Assembly: GCA_019347795.1 (NCBI GenBank)
Contig: JAHWKS010000116.1
Location: forward strand, 1 to 9,862
Length of the DNA: 9,862 bases
Reading direction: 5' to 3'
Source: Planctomycetota bacterium
GTDB taxonomy: Bacteria > Planctomycetota > Planctomycetia > Pirellulales > Pirellulaceae
The notes beneath the pieces were generated by a model. The model was not told where the DNA came from and searched no databases. It saw only the letters and a program-made list of their open reading frames with translations. A program made the position numbers and the translations under genes. This document shows, in pieces, positions 5,965 to 9,862 of the stretch (position 1 is its first letter; each line of letters opens with the position of its first letter).

Positions 5965-6651
5965 CTAACAGAGGGCGACACCGGCTTCGTCCCAGATCTC
6001 CTGGGTCTGCTCCGCTAACTCCGCAAGCAGCCGCCTGATCTCGTCAGGCGACTGATCTTCGACGCGCCAGGAGAACTCGACCTGGCGTTCCGTCTTTCCG
6101 TGATCCGGCCCATAGCGGTCGCTCCCTGGAATCTCCTCGCCGTGCTCGTCCGTCCGCCGCCAATGTTCCCGGACCTTGCGCTTGTCCATGATCCAACGAT
6201 GCGCCTCCGTGCGGCAGCGAACCTCCTCGATCCGCTGCCAAAGCGCTTCGTCCTCCACGAACCCGATGAACTCGGTCACGACGACGATGCACTCGGAGCC
6301 GTCCTGGCGCAGCTCGCCGTAGGCCCGGAACCGGCTGAAACCGACGAGGCCCTGGATCGCGTACATCTTGAACACAAAGGCGTTCTCGTGGGCGTCCAGT
6401 TCGCCGTCCCGCTTGGCCGGAAACGCCGCTGCGAGCGCCGCCTCGTAGGCCCGCTTGCGATCCTGGGGCAGGTCCGGGTATCGGATCACCTCCTCGCAGG
6501 TGAAGCCGTACGTTTCCTCCAAGACGCGAAGGTCGCGCGAGCTGCAGTCGATTAGTTTTTCCTCCCCCAGCACCTCGCCCTCGGAATTGACGAACAGCGC
6601 CGCCTCCGGGGCGTCCGTAGGGCAGCCCCCATCCTCGTTAATCGTCGGCAT
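5965..6651 (-). CDS. Hypothetical protein, 228 aa
   Basis: Starts at ATG 6651, which has GGAG 8 nt upstream. The frame continues upstream to 6747 without another good ribosome binding site, and that part (VRAHPVSPRGALSVRGER) looks non-coding. The protein is soluble and acidic. Residues 19-60 (LFVNSEGEVLGEEKLIDCSS, then LEETYGFTCEEVIRYPDL) look like a small alpha/beta unit. Residues 91-132 (AFVFKMYAIQGLVGFSRFRA, then CIVVVTEFIGFVEDEALW) are beta-rich. Residues 138-170 are basic and helical with WIMDKRKVREHWRR. The C-terminus (SPDEIRRLLAELAEQTQEIW) is an amphipathic helix. I do not recognise the family and see no catalytic motif. It follows the GHKL ATPase gene after 164 bp and is followed closely by the 67-aa gene. 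It could be a partner or substrate adaptor of the ATPase, but this rests on position alone. Confidence 0.85.
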   Translation of the reverse strand: MPTINEDGGCPTDAPEAALFVNSEGEVLGEEKLIDCSSRDLRVLEETYGFTCEEVIRYPDLPQDRKRAYEAALAAAFPAKRDGELDAHENAFVFKMYAIQGLVGFSRFRAYGELRQDGSECIVVVTEFIGFVEDEALWQRIEEVRCRTEAHRWIMDKRKVREHWRRTDEHGEEIPGSDRYGPDHGKTERQVEFSWRVEDQSPDEIRRLLAELAEQTQEIWDEAGVALC

Positions 6652-6740
6652 GGTCTTCTCCAATTGGCGTTCTCCTCGAACCGACAAGGCACCCCGGGGT
6701 GATACGGGATGAGCTCGAACGTGGTCGTTTTCGTATGGGC

Positions 6741-6769
6741 AGTCCAACGGTCACGCTCAAGTGTGTCAA
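6741..6769 (-). promoter_or_regulatory. Weak promoter candidate upstream of the 228-aa gene
   Basis: On the minus strand TTGACA (complement of 6764-6769) is followed after 17 bp by TGGACT (complement of 6741-6746; three matches to TATAAT). It lies in the 164-bp gap after the GHKL ATPase gene. A perfect 10-bp palindrome GAAGTACTTC (6777-6786) sits just upstream. If real, the genes below could be transcribed separately from the ATPase. The -10 box is poor. Confidence 0.28.
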
Positions 6770-6815
6770 CGACTGCGAAGTACTTCTACTCTTCGTCGGC
6801 GTCGGGCCTACGACA

Positions 6816-8603
6816 TTACTCCTCGCCACTGGCGGCCTTTGCCGCGATCTTCTCGTTCAGCTCCTGCTTGCCGTATTCGGCCAACGCGAGCTGATCGGCG
6901 AGATGGAGCTGAGCCTTGGTAAGCTGTTTGCCGAGCTTCTTGAGGCAGCGCGGCAGGAGCTGAATTGCATGACGAAGGAAGACCGTCATAAATCTCTCCA
7001 GGCTATCGTGATAGAGCTGGTAGAACTCGTGGTCGTGGTCGTGATCCTCCGTGTCGGGCTCGCGGTGGCAGAACTCGTGCAGGAGAAGGTCCGCGGCGCG
7101 GACCATGCCGTCGACGGTGAGAGGGCAGGTTTGCAGGAACTTCCGATTCACCGCCACGTAGGTCTTGGCGTCCGTCCAGCCGTCCGCAGCCTCGCTGCGG
7201 CCCACGAGGATCTTACGGCTGTTGGCGAACTTGCTGGCGTTGCGCCAGTCATGCTTGTCCTCGTCGGTAAGCAGCAGCCTGTGGCGAATTCCGTTCAGTA
7301 GCGACATCCATGCCTTCTCGTTGACCGTATACTTCGCCTCCGGCACGATCTCGAACGTGAGATCCATCCCCTTGGCGATGTCCTCGAACGGAACATAGGT
7401 CCGGTTGCTGAGCCAGAGCTGACACTTGCCGCCGAACTCGCCGTCGGCCCGGAGCCGGTTTCCCCAACGCACGAACGCGGCGGCGTCGGCAAACCCCATT
7501 TCCTTGATCACCTCTTCCGCCAAAACGAACGCCAGGCGGGCTTGATGCACGTGGTCGCCCAGCCGGTCGCCCCTGGGAGCCGTGGTTAGCTTTCCGTTGT
7601 AACTGCGGTCGGCTACCTGGGCGAGGTTGTAATGACGGCCCGTGACGGCTGTGAACAGCTTGAGTTTTCTGATCTCCTCGCAGGAGAGCTGTCCCCGCTT
7701 GGCGCGGAGCCGGAGGGAAGTCCGCTGCGCGTCGTCCAGCGTCCGTTTGGAGACGGAGCGCTCGCGGCCGCGCTGGTCGATGAAAGGCCGGAGCCGCCGC
7801 CATACAGGGCAGTCGCTCTGGATCTCATTGCGGGCGAAGTTGACCTTGATCTCCCGTTTGCTGACGACCTCCCCGCCCACGCCGAAACGGTGCTTGGAAT
7901 ACTCCAGGACGAAGATCCCCTGGTTGTAGATCCGCAGCTGCGGCGACTCGTCCAGCCCGATCCAGGCGTCGTCCGTCTCCTCGGACCACTCGAACTCGCG
8001 TGGATCGCGGGAGATCACCTCGTCGTTAAGCACGACCTGGACCGGGGCCCAGCGGCACCAGATCTTCAGCGACCGCACCGTCTCTTCGATCTCCGAGGGG
8101 ACGAGCGGCTCGTAGAGGTCCACGAGCACGGTGCAGCCGGGGACGGCCGGCTCCAGGGCCTTGACCTCGTAGTCGAGACCGCGATGCTTGCAGTCGCACT
8201 GCATCTGCAGGCCGTTGGTGAGCCAGGTGTTCTTCCCGTAAGCGAAGAGCTGGCCGCGGCCCATGCGGAAGCGGCCGAAGGTCTTCTTCTCGCTTTCCTC
8301 GTGGGGCTGGCCGAAGACCTCGAACCAGGTCGTGACTTCCTCGTAGCTGCGGAAGCCCCTGCCATCGTCGGAGATTCGCACCTGCTTGGGCCCGACGTGG
8401 ATCTCGCACTTCTGGGCGTCCGCGTCGACGGCGTTCATCACGCCCTCCAGGATGGCCTTCGCCAGGGTGCCCGCCTGACGGAGGATGACGTCGAACAGGA
8501 GCTTGTGGTGCATGCGGAACTGCCGCCGCTGATGGATCGGCGGCCGACGCGCGGAACGGTCCGCGCGCCGCACGGCTTTCTTCGTTAGACTCTTTTTCGG
8601 CAT
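6816..8603 (-). CDS. GHKL (Bergerat-fold) ATPase with C-terminal HExxH zincin-like motif
   Basis: A 595-aa cytoplasmic protein. The N-terminus (1-30) is very basic. Residues about 31-190 are a Bergerat ATP-binding domain: N-box ILEGVMNAVDADA (51-63; Glu53 and Asn57), G1 box ISDDGRGF (77-84), lid/G2 GRFRMGRGQLFAYG (110-123). Residues about 190-280 resemble an Hsp90/MutL-type transducer and include KVNFARNEIQSDCPVWRR (253-270). A long helical middle follows. At the C-terminus LLLHEFCHREP has an HExxH motif (His509, Glu510, His513), followed by a His/Asp cluster DHDHDHE (520-526) and FYQLYHDSLERF. The order HExxH, about ten residues, His, then an aromatic-rich helix is that of SprT/WLM/DUF45-type minimal metallopeptidases. 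This suggests ATP-driven conformational control of a zinc protease, though proteolysis is inferred. ATG 8603 has GGAG 8 nt upstream; the in-frame TTG at 8645 lacks a good ribosome site. It begins 101 bp after the 61-aa gene. Confidence 0.94.
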   Translation of the reverse strand: MPKKSLTKKAVRRADRSARRPPIHQRRQFRMHHKLLFDVILRQAGTLAKAILEGVMNAVDADAQKCEIHVGPKQVRISDDGRGFRSYEEVTTWFEVFGQPHEESEKKTFGRFRMGRGQLFAYGKNTWLTNGLQMQCDCKHRGLDYEVKALEPAVPGCTVLVDLYEPLVPSEIEETVRSLKIWCRWAPVQVVLNDEVISRDPREFEWSEETDDAWIGLDESPQLRIYNQGIFVLEYSKHRFGVGGEVVSKREIKVNFARNEIQSDCPVWRRLRPFIDQRGRERSVSKRTLDDAQRTSLRLRAKRGQLSCEEIRKLKLFTAVTGRHYNLAQVADRSYNGKLTTAPRGDRLGDHVHQARLAFVLAEEVIKEMGFADAAAFVRWGNRLRADGEFGGKCQLWLSNRTYVPFEDIAKGMDLTFEIVPEAKYTVNEKAWMSLLNGIRHRLLLTDEDKHDWRNASKFANSRKILVGRSEAADGWTDAKTYVAVNRKFLQTCPLTVDGMVRAADLLLHEFCHREPDTEDHDHDHEFYQLYHDSLERFMTVFLRHAIQLLPRCLKKLGKQLTKAQLHLADQLALAEYGKQELNEKIAAKAASGEE

Positions 8604-8704
8604 CCCGTTTCTCCGTTGCTCGATTGATTCGCGCGTCCATGTCAACGCAATACTCTCTTTGTTCGCTTATGGATGCCAGGTGGCGATTAGCGGCTTGTTC
8701 GTTT

Positions 8705-8890
8705 CTATTCCTCGCAATGCTCTTCGCGGATCTCGCAAAGGGCGTTGCTGTCGATCTCCTCCCAGCTAGGGTCGCGCCAGTCCTCCGCCTCGGCCGCCGA
8801 CCGGGCCTCCTCCAGAGAGGCAGCCTCGAACTCCATGGCGGCGCGAATGGAGGAGACGCTGTCCTCGATTACGATTCTGAAGCGCAGCAT
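8705..8890 (-). CDS. Small acidic hypothetical protein (61 aa)
   Basis: Starts MLRFRIVIEDSVSSIRAAME and continues FEAASLEEARSAAEAEDW, ending EIDSNALCEIREEHCEE. The layout, a beta-strand pair carrying EFEAASLEEA, an Ala-rich helix and a last strand near the end, is that of many small accessory proteins (about 60 aa) seen in phage and plasmid genes, loosely like the DpnD/PcfM type. I do not claim that family. The ATG at 8890 follows AAGGAG at 9 nt spacing. Upstream extension is unlikely because it would overlap the zinc-ribbon gene in a Pro/Arg-rich frame. It starts 26 nt after the zinc-ribbon gene's stop, so it is in the same operon. Function unknown. Confidence 0.78.
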   Translation of the reverse strand: MLRFRIVIEDSVSSIRAAMEFEAASLEEARSAAEAEDWRDPSWEEIDSNALCEIREEHCEE

Positions 8891-8916
8891 GTCACTCCAC
8901 TCCTTGTTGAGAGTCC

Positions 8917-9132
8917 TTAATCGGACAGGCTGCGGACGTCGGTAAGCGTGAAAATGTCGCGCCAGCGGCGGCCGCACCGCATACATCGCGCATCCTGCTC
9001 GATGTGGCCATCCTCCACGGGGGTCAGATCCCCATATTCGATGTGATCGGCGTCCCGCCGGCAGTAAGGGCAGCACTGCTGGCCGCCCGTCTCCAGATGC
9101 CGCTGTTTCGCGGCGTTCGAGAGTTTGGCCAT
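8917..9132 (-). CDS. Small zinc-ribbon protein (71 aa)
   Basis: After a short basic N-terminus (MAKLSNAAKQRH) it has CPYC (Cys21, Cys24) and CMRC (Cys50, Cys53), spaced as a rubredoxin/TFIIS-like zinc ribbon, and ends GRRWRDIFTLTDV. This CPYC...RCxxCGxxWxDxxxLxxV pattern is common in small proteins of phages and integrative elements, where it probably binds nucleic acid or a protein partner. The exact role here is unknown. The ATG at 9132 has AGGAG with 7 nt spacing. A GTG at 9171 overlaps the previous stop as GTGA but has a poorer ribosome site and a non-conserved extension. The next gene follows 26 nt after the stop. Confidence 0.85.
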   Translation of the reverse strand: MAKLSNAAKQRHLETGGQQCCPYCRRDADHIEYGDLTPVEDGHIEQDARCMRCGRRWRDIFTLTDVRSLSD

Positions 9133-9167
9133 ACGGGTCTCCTGCGGCCAGCGGCCGCGGCTAATGG

Positions 9168-9862
9168 TCACGGTTTCTCACGGTCCCTCTCCTTCCGCTC
9201 GATGGCGTCGAGCAACAGGTTCTGGGCTTCATTTGTCGAGAGTCCCCGGTCCGCGAGCCACCGCTCGACATCCTCCCGCGTGCTGAGCCAGTGGGCGTCG
9301 TCGCACTTGGCGGCGAAGTTCTCGCCGGGCACGGGCGTGCCGCCGAGCCTCAGCAAAACCTGCTCGACGGCATAGGTGCGGCCGCGGATCGTTCGTGGAC
9401 GGGAGAACGCGACATGAATGCCCTGCGATCCGGTGTTCACATCTTCGACGCCGCCGGGATTGTCCGCATCAGGAACGAACTTCCCGTCCTCCAGCCGAGA
9501 GCGGTTGCCATCGGAATCGACAATCGTCACTTCCATTTCCTCGACCGGGTAGAGCATCTTCAGGCACTCCAGTACGTCCTCCGTGCAATGCGCTTCAATG
9601 TAGTGCTCGCTCACGACGCCCATCGGATCCCGAGGATCTTCGACGAAGGCGTGGAAGGCATCCATTTCGACCTCGTGAAAGTCCAGGTGCGGCGCGCAGC
9701 CTGACGAGTCAAGCCGGCAATCCCAATGGCGATCGAAGATCATTTGTTCCGCCTGGCGTTCGTCGTAGGCGAGGACATGATGGCGGTCGATGTGGCGTAG
9801 CACCTGGAATTCGTCACGGTAGTAAAGGTCGGCCTCGAATCGTTTCGGGAAGACTGCTTCCC
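9168..9862 (-). CDS. Hypothetical protein, N-terminus beyond the right edge
   Basis: The frame is open to the window edge, so the true start lies outside. The visible part has 231 codons plus stop. It starts EAVFPKRFEADLYYRDEFQV and continues LRHIDRHHVLAYDERQAEQM. It is acidic and soluble. There is a His/Asp-rich stretch (PHLDFHEVEMDAFHAFVEDP), a segment EEMEVTIVDSDGNRSRLEDG typical of a small beta-hairpin, and a C-terminal helical unit WLSTREDVERWLADRGLS followed by LLLDAIERKERDREKP. No family recognised. The stop is 35 nt before the zinc-ribbon gene's ATG, consistent with one operon. The GTG at 9803 is a poor start because the upstream frame encodes sensible protein. Confidence 0.82.
   Translation of the reverse strand, partial: EAVFPKRFEADLYYRDEFQVLRHIDRHHVLAYDERQAEQMIFDRHWDCRLDSSGCAPHLDFHEVEMDAFHAFVEDPRDPMGVVSEHYIEAHCTEDVLECLKMLYPVEEMEVTIVDSDGNRSRLEDGKFVPDADNPGGVEDVNTGSQGIHVAFSRPRTIRGRTYAVEQVLLRLGGTPVPGENFAAKCDDAHWLSTREDVERWLADRGLSTNEAQNLLLDAIERKERDREKP

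Noticed and set aside
6699..7301. Plus-strand 200-codon frame
   Set aside because: Most of it is antisense to the metallopeptidase-like end of the ATPase. Its Val/Leu-rich sequence mirrors that gene, and no start signal was seen.
7632..8588. Long plus-strand open frame (318 codons) opposite the GHKL ATPase
   Set aside because: It lies entirely antisense to a gene with clear domain motifs; its Leu/Asp/Gly/Val-rich composition is the expected mirror of a GC-rich coding frame, and I saw no ribosome binding site or family resemblance.
8604..8645. Alternative TTG start of the GHKL ATPase at 8645, and a TTGACA promoter at the same bases
   Set aside because: The TTG has no well-placed Shine-Dalgarno whereas ATG 8603 does. 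The TTGACA has no acceptable -10 box at 15-18 bp spacing.
9133..9171. GTG start of the zinc-ribbon gene overlapping the upstream stop as GTGA
   Set aside because: The overlap is attractive, but ATG 9132 has the better AGGAG at 7 nt, and the extra 13 residues do not resemble the small zinc-ribbon family.
1..9862. tRNA, rRNA, CRISPR array, transposase, integrase or att site
   Set aside because: No cloverleaf, rRNA-like conserved sequence, regularly spaced repeats or recombinase motif was seen on either strand. Mobile origin is therefore only inferred from gene content.

Overview
The window is GC-rich bacterial DNA, most likely from a planctomycete (Planctomycetota, perhaps Pirellulales-like). 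The best evidence is the protein at 1630-4209, which joins a secreted trypsin-like protease, an SHD1 (SLA1 homology 1) domain and a LamG/concanavalin-like domain, an architecture typical of that phylum. The pair of genes at the left edge also looks like recurrent planctomycete-type hypothetical families. Every gene I can support lies on the minus strand, so the text follows transcription from right to left.

Right part (9862 down to 4540): eight closely spaced genes that look like one or two operons of accessory type. In order they are an unknown protein running off the right edge; a 71-aa two-CxxC zinc-ribbon protein; a 61-aa acidic protein; a 595-aa GHKL (Hsp90/histidine-kinase-type) ATPase with a C-terminal HExxH zincin-like motif; a 228-aa unknown protein; a 67-aa helical protein; a 126-aa DUF6878-like protein; and a 244-aa protein with a DUF6915-like N-terminus and a Cys-containing extension. 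The last two overlap as TTGA, with a TTG start. Small proteins of unknown function around one large ATPase, with no recognisable housekeeping gene, resemble plasmid, integrative-element or defence-island cargo, but no integrase, transposase or att site is visible.

Middle (4539 down to 1630): a 330-bp spacer with a good promoter candidate (TTGACA-17-GAACAT), a tandem 10-bp repeat just upstream of it, and a hairpin behind the preceding gene. The long exported protease-SHD1-LamG gene follows. Its base composition is visibly less GC-rich than its neighbours, and it looks like a separate transcription unit placed within or beside the accessory cluster.

Left part (1629 down to 1): a 512-bp non-coding stretch with several inverted repeats, including a 20-bp near-palindrome 41-60 bp upstream of the next start codon. 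A 316-aa helical protein and, 9 nt later, a small protein cut by the left edge follow; these two are translationally coupled.

The most interesting object is the GHKL ATPase-zincin fusion and its small conserved neighbours: a candidate ATP-gated protease or chaperone system of unknown role. Function is not established by the sequence alone.
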